Part shown: positions 34,045-46,889 of the stretch, piece after piece
How the letters are laid out: each line of letters opens with the position of its first letter
How positions within the stretch are numbered: position 1 is the stretch's first letter
Source of the DNA: Opisthorchis felineus
Lineage: Eukaryota; Platyhelminthes; Trematoda; Opisthorchiida; Opisthorchiidae
NCBI GenBank assembly: GCA_004794785.1
Contig: SJOL01006576.1
Coordinates: 1,001,721 to 1,065,720 of the forward strand
Length of the DNA stretch: 64,000 bases
Reading direction: 5' to 3'
Notes under the pieces: model-generated
Seen by the model: only the letters and a program-made list of their open reading frames with translations
Databases searched by the model: none
What the model was told of the DNA's origin: nothing
Program-made: the position numbers and the translations under genes

Positions 34045-37000
34045 GAAAATTGTCCTTTGTTACTTCAAATATTGTGGCAACCGGGGACAAAGTGCTCTTT
34101 TGGACAATAAATTCGGTTAAAAAAACATATACAGTGGATTCATTGGTGTTCCCCATAAACCTCGTAAGTGAACGCATTTTTTCGTCTTTGTTCTGGTGTG
34201 TCAAAAAACCTACGTTCAAAAATGAGTCATTGAACCTGTTTTTCCCGGAGCAGGCAGTTTAAAAGAAACCTTAGTAAAGGATTCAATAAATAAAATTTAA
34301 AAAAATGAATGGAAAGAGAACAACACAAAAGCGTTGGAAGACAACTGTTCGAAACAAAACTCTTCCGTGAAAGAGTAGGCGCTCTTTAAATGAACAGCAC
34401 AACAACAACAATGCATACTGAAAAAAGCTTTGCTCTACAAATCGTTACCAAAGGGTAGAATTGCATTCAGTCATAGAATCCTTTTGATTACACAGAATAG
34501 GAGACCCGATGGATCTGGGCTGAATAATAACTCACCTCATGAGTGAACCGTTCCAACACCATGTCAAAGAAAAATACTCCATTTTTGATAGCAACGGGAA
34601 TTAAGTAAGTGTACACATCAAAAGTTTTAAACACTACTGGAAAAGAGTCGGACTGTTTTAAATCTTCGAAAAGACAAAAGAAGCACGTAACACCGCAGAT
34701 CAAAAGAGGAAAATAGCCTCTTATTACTGTTACTGCTTTCATCTGGATGTGCGTAAAAGAGCTGGAAACTGATTTTTGCGTCTATTAAAATTACTTGAGA
34801 ATTTAAAACTCAGTAAACCCTGGAAACCTTAATACGTCCCGATCGAGTACTGATGTCAGAGTAAGCAAATCAGAAGATCTTTATGCAAATAATGCTTGGT
34901 CTTCGAACAACACCCAAGACCTTACAGTACTCATCTCGCTTTTACTGTCTATCTTTTCGCACACAAATCTTGTCCGTTTTGCAACATATGTGCACCTCGG
35001 TTTGAGAAATCCAAACGTCCGAATCTGTAACAAGCAGACGGTCGTGATAATGATATAATGCGAAAGTTGTCTTGATAATGGATTGAGCAGTATCATTGTT
35101 TTCACTTTTAGTGACCATCATTTTGTAACCTGTAGTAACAAACTACTGCCAAGTTGACCAGAGCAAAAGAAGTCGAATGGTCCAAAGCTCAATAAATGGA
35201 TTTTCAAATTTGTATAATTGTTATGCAAACTGACAACCAAAACAAGATATACGGATAGAAACCGGCCAAAACTGCCGGAAACCAAATCAACTAACGTATT
35301 TTGTGGACCTGAGAAACCGTGAATAATTTTCCATGATTGTTAACTGTCGCCTTTCGTTCTTTTACGGTACTTCCTTTTAATTTGTTTTCCGATTTCGTCC
35401 TCTCTTATGCTTAAATTCTACCATAAAGCTTGACATTACATTTACCAGGTGAAACTCGACTACATGCTCACTATATTATTATGATATCACTCATATCTGG
35501 CGAACTGGACATTTTTTACGCATTTGTTTTGAAGTTTTTAAGGTTGACCCATATAAACACTGAGCGTTGTAAAAAAAAATATAATCAACATATGTTATGT
35601 TTGAAAAGGCAAAACTTCCACAGGGCAAAAGAGCTGTTTAAGCACAAAGATTCCCAAAACGCTCTTTTCTAAAAAAACGGAAGTACAGCGGGTCTATATG
35701 TGGTACCTCGTATTTAAGGACAAAGGATGAAGTCTAAGTCTAGGGTGAAGTCCAAGTGGAGCGATTGAAAACCAGACAGAAGGCTGTTCCTTCAAGAGTT
35801 TCACTATCTTGAACGAAGACGGTGACTGCTTCTCAGGGTGACACTTACACCTACAATGACGCATACAGCAAACGCCAAAATCTCGAAGCATTCCTCTGAA
35901 ATATTAGGAATTCGCACAAATGAGCGGGCGAAGTTGCCAGAACTGCTCCTCCTAGAAAAGACGAAATGGCAGTACACACGGCAAGTGCAGAAATGCACTT
36001 GTAACGCATATTCTTGGACACTCACATACCATTTTTATCGAATTTCACGGAGGTTTCTTTACGGGTTACGGAATTCATACCACTTTTCCTCCGATTTGCA
36101 CACCGAGAGCGTCGTCGGGAGACCACGGAATCCAAAGCTTATTTCCAAGTCGATCAAGAATTTTTACACTACTTAGTTGACACTAAATTATTGTGATTTT
36201 CCAGACGAAAGATCGTGTGACGTGGTCAGTCTGATGGATTATTCAGTACCTCGTATCATGGGAAATGTCAATTGCAAACTTTTGCCGCACCTCGTTAGTA
36301 ACCACTAGTTGACACTTCCCACTTGCTTGTGTATTAAATTTTCAGGATTCCCGAACAACAAAAAGAAGAGCTTTTGCATGAATCTGGTAACTGGGTAAAG
36401 AAACTAGAATACGTGATCACTCCGGTTTGTGCGTGTGTGTTTGACAATTATGGGTGATGGAGAAGTCAGCCGTGTGGACGCCACTTTAGCAGTATCCCAT
36501 CTACGCATGACGACTCCCTGATTGGCACCTAGTTCCCCATACTCCACTCCACCATCCCTCCAAATTGTTTAATGACTGTCTATCTATGGTTGGTTTGCAA
36601 CTAGATACCTTGTAGCCAAGGTGCTGACGACTTGGGCAGCTACTATTACACTTTCAATTCCAGTTACTACCCTTCAGGATAAACTCCAGGCGGGATATTT
36701 CGGGATGGTTGCGGTAGACTGCCAATCAGCCTTATCAAGATTATTGTTTATATCCACTGTATACGCATGTGTCTCCATTTTCCTATCCACAAAATAGCAA
36801 ATGATTGACTTATAGTGATGCGCACCAGAGTGCAATGATAGGAAAATAACACACCATAAACTATTAAAGAATAAATTATTCGTGTTCCAACTTTTTATTC
36901 TGGTTCTGTTTATAGTTTGCATCCACGTGCTACCATTGGTGCCAGCTATCAAATAATGTCCGTAGGTTTTGATTTAGTGTTCTCGTTCTGCCAAATGGCA

Positions 37001-37600
37001 ACTGAAATTTTGTGAAAAACCAGGATAGTTGAAATTCCAACTCAAGTCAGCCTGCAACGAAAGACCGAGGATCACTGCACAGCCGTTTCATTCTTGTAAG
37101 GACTCACTAGCAGTCAATATCCCACGAATTCGTAGGTAGATGTGAGCTCCGGAAATGCTGGTTGGCCGTTGGACGCCTAATTTATTTATGAGTGTAATTC
37201 ATCCGCAAATCGAGAGATAAATATAGCGGAAAATTGCCTTGCAGTTCGTGTCTATAATGGTCCAACTCACATCGCGTGGTCCTGTGTTGATTATTTTCTT
37301 TGACTTCTAAGATGGAAAACGCTTGTGGAATATTTTCTTTTCTTAACGTAAATTTACGGAGTTCCACCAACGATCGGAAGGTCATGGAGTAAAAACTTTG
37401 CAGTCATTCGTACGGTGCGCAGCACCGATGACCTACAGCAAGGACGGAACAGCTATATATTGCTTCTCGACCTTTCAGTAGAAATTCACCAAGCATAATT
37501 TCTGCATCATCTAATAGTCAATGAGCCACAGTCTAGGTCGTTTCATTGACACGCTCCAGAAAACCAACAATTTAAACATTTGGTTCAGTGTGGAATTATT
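34045..37600. other. no gene recognised
   Basis: Frames of up to 112 codons (35838-36176 plus, 36674-36952 minus) show no domain. Several stretches are AT-rich. No tRNA-like or RT sequence was seen. Confidence 0.4.
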
Positions 37601-37609
37601 TTAATTATG

Positions 37610-37705
37610 AAGTCAAAACACAGCGTAGTGGAATACGTTGTAATCCGACGTTTCGCTTGCCGTGGGCGGTCTTTCTCAAGGATTTCTACAATCAATTGAA
37701 TACGA
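37610..37705 (-). repeat. possible PLE 3'-terminal remnant with hammerhead-like core
   Basis: Minus strand: 'gaaatccttgagaaagacc', 'gcccacggcaagcgaaac', then gtcggattac. The 'gcccacggc...gcgaaacgt' word is a common end signature of PLEs and parallels the 'ggtgacgaaacgttt' of the 29.2-kb element. aatcc and ggatt on the two sides can pair as stem I. The core CTGATGA is degraded. Confidence 0.35.
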
Positions 37706-37934
37706 GTCAAGTGCAGCGACATTTGGTTCAGTGTTTGGTCTTGTGAATATATGCACTAGAACTATAACCAAGCCTCGAGGAAATTAAAATCCATCCTGTG
37801 TTCATGACGCTACCTGACAAGGGTTTCAGATAGGCATGTCAACTGACTGAAAACATAACAACTACTAAGGCGTCGCTTGTGTCGCTAGTTGAACTGCCCG
37901 CATCACTCCAGCGGAATGACCGCCGTACCATGGA

Positions 37935-38010
37935 GCTTATGCTGGTTGAGTAATGGTTATATGCTCACCTCGCACGTTAGACGCCAAGTGTCCGAGTCCC
38001 GGCAAGGTCA
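37935..38010 (+). repeat. tRNA-like SINE head
   Basis: A-box-like 'tggttgagtaatgg' (37943-37956) and B-box 'gtgtccgagtccc' (37988-38000) lie 31 bases apart, the spacing of a tRNA-derived polymerase III promoter. No acceptor stem or anticodon arm could be folded convincingly, so this is a SINE head or pseudo-tRNA. Confidence 0.45.
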
Positions 38011-38014
38011 AGGT

Positions 38015-38845
38015 TATTTATTGTTGATAAACTCTAATAAAAGCAAGGATAAGACATGTTGCCTTCCCGCTTCGACGAGGGCCCAGCGGAATAATTTTGC
38101 CTGTAAAGAGAGAAGACGGTTCGAAGTGGGACGTTGCAAATAAAAAAGCGTATGCCGAATAAATATGGCTGGATGCTGTCCTAAGTCAAATGCTTCCAGT
38201 TTATAGTCCTGTAAATGGGACCTTTGCAAGTAAAGGATACCAAATTTAGCATCAGGAAATGTGATGGGCCAACTCGGTATCCTGATAATCAAATGCTCTT
38301 CCACCCAAATTAAGAAGGCAACCTGCTAATGTTGGTCATATGTTGTCGTTTTGGGCAGAATGCTTCTTCGATGACGGCCTCTTATTTAGAGGTCAAAATG
38401 TGCGAGCATATCCCTCCGTAAAATAAATTTATTTCATAGTTTTATTCAACAAGGTTCAACTTTTTTATTCAGTTAATTAACTCTGCGTAATCCCTAACTT
38501 GGCTTCCAGTGTAAGTTCAGTCTGTTGGGTGATTTCAATTTTATTAGTTGTTAAACTTGGTCTGATGATAACCAGGTTGTCCAAGATGCTTGATGACCAT
38601 ACAAACGAAACACTTTGACCTTTCATTCGTAGTTACTTGATTGTCTCAGCAAACAAACAGCTGATTCGGACCGTGTTTCACACACAAATGAAATGTACCA
38701 GCCTCATAAAATGGTCGGCGTCCGCTTGGTCCGAGAGCCAACATCTTGAAAGATACAACCAAAAAGGCTCACGGTCCTTATTCCTGTGTCCTTTCGGTGA
38801 ATCACCACAAAGATTGGCTGCCTGGTGTACTCTTATATCTATGTA
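38015..38845. other. no gene recognised
   Basis: May include the 3' body of the SINE head to its left. Frames up to 100 codons are unrecognised. Confidence 0.35.
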
Positions 38846-38849
38846 CTCA

Positions 38850-38925
38850 CTTGTATGTATATATCAATATATGCATATATGTATATGTATATGTATATGT
38901 ATATATATGTATGTATATATGTTCT
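38850..38925. repeat. TATATG/GTATAT microsatellite
   Basis: About 75 bases of imperfect tatatg, gtatat and tatgta units. It explains the odd cysteine- and isoleucine-rich frames that overlap it. Confidence 0.9.
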
Positions 38926-38929
38926 ATAA

Positions 38930-41900
38930 GATACTGTAATATTTTATATAATCGCCTTAAGATTGTTGCACCAAGAATAACTATTTATTCATCTGAGCTG
39001 AAATAAAGATCAAATGTATTCACCCAGTTTTGATTTTGTAGCCATGTCTCTTCTAATTGAACTCAAATGTTCACACAAAGCTGAAAAAGTTTGTTTTTAA
39101 CTATTTTTTTCAAAGGTGATGAATCACACCTTCAATACCAGTACAAGCTGTACTACAGGTTGGCTCTGTCATAAGACAAAGAGCGGGAGAACGTTCCTCT
39201 AAAACGACGAACAGTATTGGACTGGCTTTTCGCTTTGCCCGCAAGTTATCTGACGTGTACATACCCTAGCTTGCTGGAAGCTGAAATTTCGACATTTGAA
39301 GTGCCAGCGATATGACCGACCACTGCTCTAAAAGTCTACATTACTGTAAGTAAACTCTTATCTATGAAAACTTGAATATATCCTAGCCTGAGCTATGGAT
39401 GTGGAAGCCGCAACACTTCATTAACGATCCAGCACCCTTTCGGAGCGTGTTGGGTGATTGTCTGGCTTACTGACTCTCTGGTTGTGAATTACATTTGAGT
39501 TGTTTGCTTCCGCTGAAACTGGACCTCTTCTTAGACGCCAACAAACCTAACAGATAGTGTAATTCTTCATCCCTACCCGGATTTGAAACTTTTTTACCTA
39601 ATAAGCGAAACTATTTTATTACCACTATATCAGCGATTAAGACGCATCTACAGAGAAAGAAAATCGGCCTTTAGCAACTGCTCATGGTATTGCCTAAAAT
39701 CAACATTAATCTTCACTGGATTTAATGGCTTGGTCAATTCGGACGTACACGGATCCGATCGGCAGTTCATTTTGGAAAAATTGACATTTTTTGAAGATGG
39801 AGCCATGATAAAGTTCAAAAAACTGGAAAGCATGGCCCCACAAACTGTTGAAGGCAGCTTGTCTTTGGAAGGTCGTTGTTTGTGATGATCCGTAAGCTCA
39901 GTCCCTTGGGTGAGCCCTGGATTTGGACTTCGGTATTTTTGCATCTTTGTAAATGTACACACTCAAAAATTGTATATTATGCAGTACATTGGTCTTAACT
40001 TGGTTCATATTGTTGTGGAAACCTTCCTTAAATATATCATCCTATTCAATACGCTCTGCGTCCTCTGTCGCACTTTCTTCCGTTCTAATGGACCGTGCAC
40101 ATTACTTTTCCATTGCACTTATTTCAGAATCCCCGGCTTAATTAGTCAAATACCAAAAGCTGATGAAAATTTTCAATAATTAGACCTCAAACATGTGTCC
40201 AACCTCTGGTCTTTTGGATTAGAGAAAAATAGTTCAATTGTTGGTGTTTCTTTGTAAATGTCGAAACCAGTGAATTACCACACTCTTGTTCGACAGCTGA
40301 CAGGGCATCAGACACATGACAGTATTTGGGAGACTTGCTGGTCATATTTGACTGCGCAGCCTCTCTCTTACCTTCTCCACCGAAAATTTATGGAGACACA
40401 CAAACAGAGGATAACGTAGGTTAAAACCACTGAATCTTTTAAGTCATCAAATCCAGTCGTTTATTTGTAAAGTTGACAACATCACAGTTGCCAGGGCAGC
40501 AAGTCGACTGACCAGAAGACCGTACACATTTTTGATTGGATTGTCACTTGTATCAGACTACCTGCCTCGTACAACTTTGACCACGTCTGGAGTGTCTAGA
40601 ATTCAATCTACTTCAAACTTAATACACCAGCAGATGGCAAATTTTGAGGTATGTCGCATAAAACGCCCATAAGAACGGACATTTTTAATTTCTCTGATCC
40701 TGTTCAACTTGCGGCTGTCAAAGTTTAAAGATTTAAAATCCAAGTTGGTTTCCCGTTGATTTTATTTTTAGTTCGAATTTTGAAACCTCCACAGAACATC
40801 CCGCTGCTTGTTGAGACGATAGAAACACTATTGGAGCCACTTATTCGATCGAACGGACAAGTGCCCGTGAGCTATAACTGATGCGTGGTGCTCGAGGACT
40901 CACTGTTAATGGCAATCATCGATGAGTTAGGTGTATAAAATGGTTCATTAGATGCGACTGAACGAAAGAACTTTAACCCTAGAGTGGAGGTACTATGGGT
41001 GTCAGTCCGCATCCCGCAGTGATTACTGCAAAAGTTAGAACAAAATTTACCGGACCAAAATTTCTAGTGAAAACTTTTTCGACTCATTTCTCCAAGGCCC
41101 CACCGTAAATTCCATATTTCAGTGCAAAGTGGAAGTTGTGGACGGCTGTAACTCACTAAATGACGAATTAATCGAACGTAAGGTAGATACCGAGCTCGTA
41201 CAGGAGAGTCAGAAGTGTATGACAGTAAAAAGCAGTCGTGGGCATTTGAAACATGTAAACATAAAGGAGCCAAGTCGGCTGAATAAAATACACATGAAGC
41301 ACAACAGAATGTCACTTCTTATGAAATCAGGGACGGAAGAAAATGCATCCAGGGATCACGCATAGTGCGATCTGAATGATTTTGTAGGCTATTGGCAATT
41401 TATGGGGAAAAAAGAAATATCCAGCATCCGGAGGTGTTGTGGATGGTTTGGGATCCCATTTCTGTCACAGATTAATATCACGTGAACAAGGTAGATATAA
41501 AGTTGGATATTAACATCAGAATACCCAGAAATCACCTATTCCGGCCTTTATATGAAGAGCGACTGTAAAAATGGTAATTCCTTATGACAGCATGGTAACA
41601 ATCCACCCAGTCTTGTTAGAATGATCGTCCACTTTCTCACAAATATATGACTGCAAGTTCGTCTCCGGCAAAGGTCCTTCATAAACCTTGTCAAAATCAG
41701 AATGGCCATTATGATTAACTTTTTATATAGAAAAAATGACGCGTTCCTTAACTTTGGGTAGTTGCAGAAAATTTTTTAGAGGTGTGGCGTAAGTTGAAGT
41801 AAATCTAGTGCGCAGTTTTATGAGAGGCATTCAAAGACGCTATCAGTGTTGTGTTCACAGAGATGTCACAAATCCTGAAATATTATGATTTTCTAACATA

Positions 41901-44900
41901 GATAGGACTGGCCTATCGGTGTCACATGTATTTTCAGTGTTTATCTTGATTTGTACCACAAGGTGAAGCAGATTATAAGTTCAACGAACAGCTTTGCTGA
42001 TTGGTTCGCTGTGAAAGTGTGTATATTTCAAGTTAGAAATGAGCAAAAATCAAGAAAAATAGACTTCGCATACTATGCAAGATACAGACAGGGAAGAGAT
42101 TGAGATGAATGGATGTACTGGAAGCAGAAATTATGTGATTTACTAAGGAACTGTGCCCCTTTCTTGAAGGTGAGCAGGCACTGTGCACAAACTTGCTCAT
42201 CAAACAACGGTTACGGTAATCCTTCACCTGCTAAACAGCTGGCTCAAACTTTTCAGACGGTTCAGGGCATTGATAAGTCGAATGCTGATGGTGAGTAGTC
42301 TCCAGTAAAGCTATCTGGTTGTATCAGACAGTCAGACTTAGAAAAGCTTAATATTGCGCTCCACCCCTAGACACTAGACACAAGAATAAAATTGCATTTC
42401 AATAAGGCCTATATAGCCCAAAGCCAGACCATGGGTTCAGAAGCAGGACACCGCTGAAGGACGGCGGTAAGGAATACAGATGGTTAAGCATAGATGCACA
42501 GATGTGACCTATGGCATCGTTTTTACGTAGAGACGTTTAGTGCCCCAAAAGCCGTAGGTTCGGAGCAAGATAGGGTGAAAAACCGAAAATGTGCGGAGAG
42601 TTCACTCAAGCTCTCAGAATACAGACACAGATAATAAATCGGAACATCAGACCCATCTTTATCGGTAGTATCGGTGACTGGGAGCATTTAAGTGTGTACC
42701 GCCGCGGAACAAAATGTTCATTATTTTCCCGAGTATAGTGAAATGCATAATAAAATACTGGAAATATTAAGAGAATCTCATTCATATCACTAATCAGTAA
42801 CCTGGATAGGAACTCTTGTACAGTCCACTAACGTTTTCGCTAGTTTTGGGGCTAACTTGATGGGCCTAGTCCCCACCAAACTTTGCGCATTACTTCAACA
42901 CCTAATTGTACGCATACGGGGACAAAAACATATTTGTGAATTAAAACAGTCTTAACTGTAATCTCAACATGATTCAGCACCCTTAGGTAACTAGACAAAA
43001 GTGAGTGCAGTTCACAAATTCGCAATTCGCTTACATCACGTAATTTCAATGGAAAGTATTTTTTGTTGCCGCATTTGTCCATTGGCAATGCTTACTTTCA
43101 CAACGTTTGTCTAGTTCCAGCAGCTATGTCAACAACATTTGCCTACTGACAACCGTAGCAGATAGATAAACATACCCACCAGCTTTCGGGACTTTTGAAA
43201 CTCAACGCTCAGACGCTTGTTCGAAGAACTGGTGACACAGGCAAGAACCTTGGCAAACAACAAAAAACCAGGACACCTTTTCTCATGCTGAGTAAAATAG
43301 CCTTGTTAGCTGTCTGAAAATGAAGGAATTAGATGGTTAGCTGTGGTCAGTGCTTTCTTAGGTTCTTACCTAATGTTTGTTTTCCATTAAGCTTAGTCGG
43401 ATGCTGATAACATCTTCAGTACGCGTTAGGATGCCTTGGAGGAGCGTACAAATACATCGGTTGTTTTGTTATGACGGTATCCGTTACTGACACGCGCCAC
43501 TCCGTGTTAATAAATCATATACACATAAGTAAGACAGCTATATTAGGAAAGTCATGAAGTGCGGTTTCTTCAAATTATTTGTCACTATCTTTTTGCAATA
43601 CCTGGATAAAAATTTTAAAACGTAATACTTTCGATAGCTCAAGAGAAAAATTCTCGCCTATTTTGTACTGGTGGGCTTTCTTCATTTCTTCATTTACCGG
43701 TAGCGAATACTTTTGAGGCAGGTTCGTTAAGGCTTTCCGCATGAATGGTTGGTAAAACTGTTTTAATCGCAGATATGTGACGCTGTTTGAAATGCGCGTA
43801 CGCAACATGTATTCCTAATTGATGAAAGGCAAATACGATTAATAAGGTAGATTGGGGAAAAAACAAAAAAGAAACTTTTTCCGAGGGCTTTGTAATGTGA
43901 ATGATGAAGCTTTGCTTTACAAGCTACAATCTGCGCTCAGACATTTTCGATCTTTTTCATCCACGGATGAAAGTAAACAAAAGCTACACTAATTAAACCG
44001 CCTATTAGTCAGGTTCCACATGTTGCATAACTTGCCCCAATGCACCTCTGGTCTTTTTCCAGGACAGATGCAAAACCCATGTCTTCACGCAGGCCACTTT
44101 TACGAATAAGCTCCTCCTTAGGTGAGAATAAAGGGGCTTGAACCATCGCCTCTTGTTTCCCTGTGGACTTGAGCCGTCCCAAATGCGGAACCATCTTGCG
44201 TAAAAACGAGACATTGGTGTTAAATAGATAAATTTTATGTGTAAGAAGGGTGCTTTTTTCTTAAGACTGGGGTTTGAAACTTGATTCTCAATAAACCCGC
44301 GTTCAGTAATCCAGTCAGCCATTCCTTTTTGTACGAGTTGGTGTTTTGCTTATGCTATAATAGCGGCATACCCCGAAAAAGTGTACCCTAAACTACCTGT
44401 TTGTGATAGATACATCGCGATTATTTGTTCTGTGATGCTAATTTCATGACGGACTATAAGAATAGCGAACTTATGTGGAACACCAAAGTGATTGTACAAC
44501 AAGCCAGCAAACTTGTATCGGCTTGAGTAACCAAACTTTTTTTTGCTTACCGCTCGCATGACGCTGGTGCCCCAGAACAATCCATTATGATACGCTATAA
44601 GTTTGATCTTTAAGCCAGTGATTTGTTATCAGACCAAATTTGTGTAATTAGCAGTCGCCTAGTTGTTCGACCAATTTAAGTTGAGCATGTCTTATAATCA
44701 TCACCTCTGTTTTTCCCAGATTTATTCGAGTGGATTATTTTTCATTAATTAGGACATTTAAACAAACATTGCTTGTTACTCCTCCCACTTCTTTTAACCA
44801 CTCATTGATTATCGAGAGTGTTTTTATTGTTTTTCACTTTTATTGTTCTTGTATACATTGGCATCTTTTGAGAAACAAACGTTTATACAACTAGAAAATC

Positions 44901-46765
44901 GATCGTCCAAACTGAGAAATGTTTAGTTGGGGAAATCATTGTCCTTTACGTTGCTGGATTTCAGTGCATTTCTCCTGAAGAATTGTTTCACCTATACATA
45001 CTAGGCAGGTTTAACAACCACACTGGATGGAGGAACTAGGCAAAGGTTTCAAATGAAACAACAGTTTTATGTTCTCGAATGAAATGGCACTTACTGAGAA
45101 AGAAACAGCCACTATCGATTTTGAACCAACATTGACCAAAAATACAAGCTTTGAATATTGCCTCAAAGTTAGCAGGATATGACTGAGAGCATTTACTCGG
45201 TTACATGGAAGCTGAGGAGACTGTTAACAAAAATTTCAAAGCGTACGCTTTTCTGAATGGCAAACAATAATTTAAAAACTTAGAGGCAGTCAGGTAAAAG
45301 AAATGGAGCTTGGACCATTTCAATGACTCCACAAAAAATCTCCATGGCAAGGCAGACAGGGGAAATAAGTCTCTGTACCAAGTCCTTTGTGTTGTTTTTG
45401 ACCGGAATTCATAAGCGACGGGAAAAATACCCAGATTTTATATCACTAATTTCCTTACTGCTTTTTCCTGCATTCGAATACAAGCTCTTCCCGAAGAGTA
45501 GACTTGAAACGGCATCCACAGCAAGAGTAAGCATAAGCCATCAATGAGAGCTTATTCATTCTGCCAAGCAGTAAATAAGCCCTAAGATCAAAGCAGTGCG
45601 GTTGTGGATGTCCTCACAAAGGGCTGTAATAGGAAAGCGCTGGACGCTTTAATTAAATTTCTCAAATGAGTAAGTATAAACCTCAGTCTGATGTTCTGAT
45701 GCGCAATACACCCGGGCCAAATATAAGGGCGGAGTGAAACAGAACGAAACAGACGGGAGGACATTGCATTTTCGACACAAAAAAGAGACCTGGAATGCAA
45801 ACTAATAAGAATGAGTGCAACACGTGGCCGATCTGTAAGGAGATTATTTACAACAACATAAGGTGCAATCTCTACACATTTTCTGCAAATGACTAGTCAT
45901 AATTCACAGGTCTACTGTGGTTTACAGGGACTATTCAAAAGGATATCGCTTGAGAGCAAGTAGCTAAAGTGACGGCAGCACTGACCTGCCAGAGATCAAC
46001 AGCAAAGGCAATTCTATACTAGCAAGATTCAAAAAAGTGCCTTGCTCGTACTCATTTGCAACTAATTTGATGTTGACCGGAGAATCAACTAAAATCCACC
46101 CGATATTTTAACTGATTTTGTAGATTAGTGCAATTCGCTAATTGCTAGTGTCATTTAGGTAGAAAATAAGGTTGAGAAAATGCTAATGGCACACCTTCCT
46201 GATAAAATCAAAAAGGGGGCGGCCGTTGGTGCGTTGCCGAGGGAATTTCAGTGAACACATATGTAGTGCGCCAAGTTGTGGGTTTTTGCGGGTTCCTTTT
46301 ACCTAGATAACTTGCAGAATTGGAGTCTAATCAGCAGATAACTAGAACATCTAGCAGTGGTATGATTCCTTGCATTTCAAGATCACTCCCGGACATTTGC
46401 TGTTTTGTGGTAAGAATACTACGGAATATGCTTGTGTGTAACTCAGCTGTACTACAGCAATCGGCGAGAACCGCACGTCAGTTGGGGTTGTTGCAGGATA
46501 TACACAATTGACATTCATGTCAATCCTGGTAGAATGGTCCTCGTCCTGTTCTGGAAAGTAATATTACGCCTTATCCACACCAAAGCGAGAAAGACATGCG
46601 CGATATTGGCCCCTGGCGGTGTCCATGAGCAGCACAAACCTTTGACCCTGCCGCGATTCATAACCCAAACATCTGACGTGCTAGGCGGGTGCGTTAGCAG
46701 AAGTAAACCGGTGAACGCCGGACACACCTGAATAAATCAGTAGCTTTGGTAGAGAGCGAAGGCGT
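38930..46765. other. no gene recognised
   Basis: Nearly 8 kb without a family I can name. The most protein-like frames are minus 43575-43808 (77 codons, K/L-rich), minus 44350-44580 (76 codons, with a gcg|gtaagc donor near its start) and minus 44005-44322. None has recognisable motifs. They may be exons of an unknown gene or chance. Confidence 0.4.
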
Positions 46766-46771
46766 TTGCTT

Positions 46772-46885
46772 GTTCAGAAGTGATAATCCAGATGCCTCCA
46801 GCATGTCAGATGCCCTGCAGGATAAGCACTGCTGATAGGCCCTGGAAATAGGGAAACTCGATTACTGCGCTTTCCTGCTTTCCCC
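46772..46885 (+). mobile_element. Sm-alpha-like SINE, promoter deleted
   Basis: It aligns with 51700-51860: the shared opening is ttcaga-gtga-aat..gatgcct-cagcatg, and both share 'taagcactgctgat' or 'caagcactgctgat' later on. Two internal deletions removed the A and B boxes. The ribozyme part is better kept than in the 51.8-kb copy: ctgatag, then ccct/agggg-type pairing (ccct with aggg, loop ggaaat), then aaactcg. It cannot be transcribed from its own promoter. Confidence 0.55.
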
Positions 46886-46889
46886 CTCA

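Noticed and set aside
37935..38010. Functional tRNA gene
   Set aside because: A and B boxes are present, but no acceptor stem or anticodon arm folds convincingly. The same holds for the other tRNA-like heads (21.4, 51.7, 53.2 and 60.5 kb).
38561..38585. ctgatga word in 'ggtctgatgataaccag' as a further hammerhead
   Set aside because: No stem II, GAAAC or family flanks nearby.
38637..39006. Two overlapping plus-strand frames rich in Ile, Cys and Tyr
   Set aside because: They are translations of the TATATG microsatellite.
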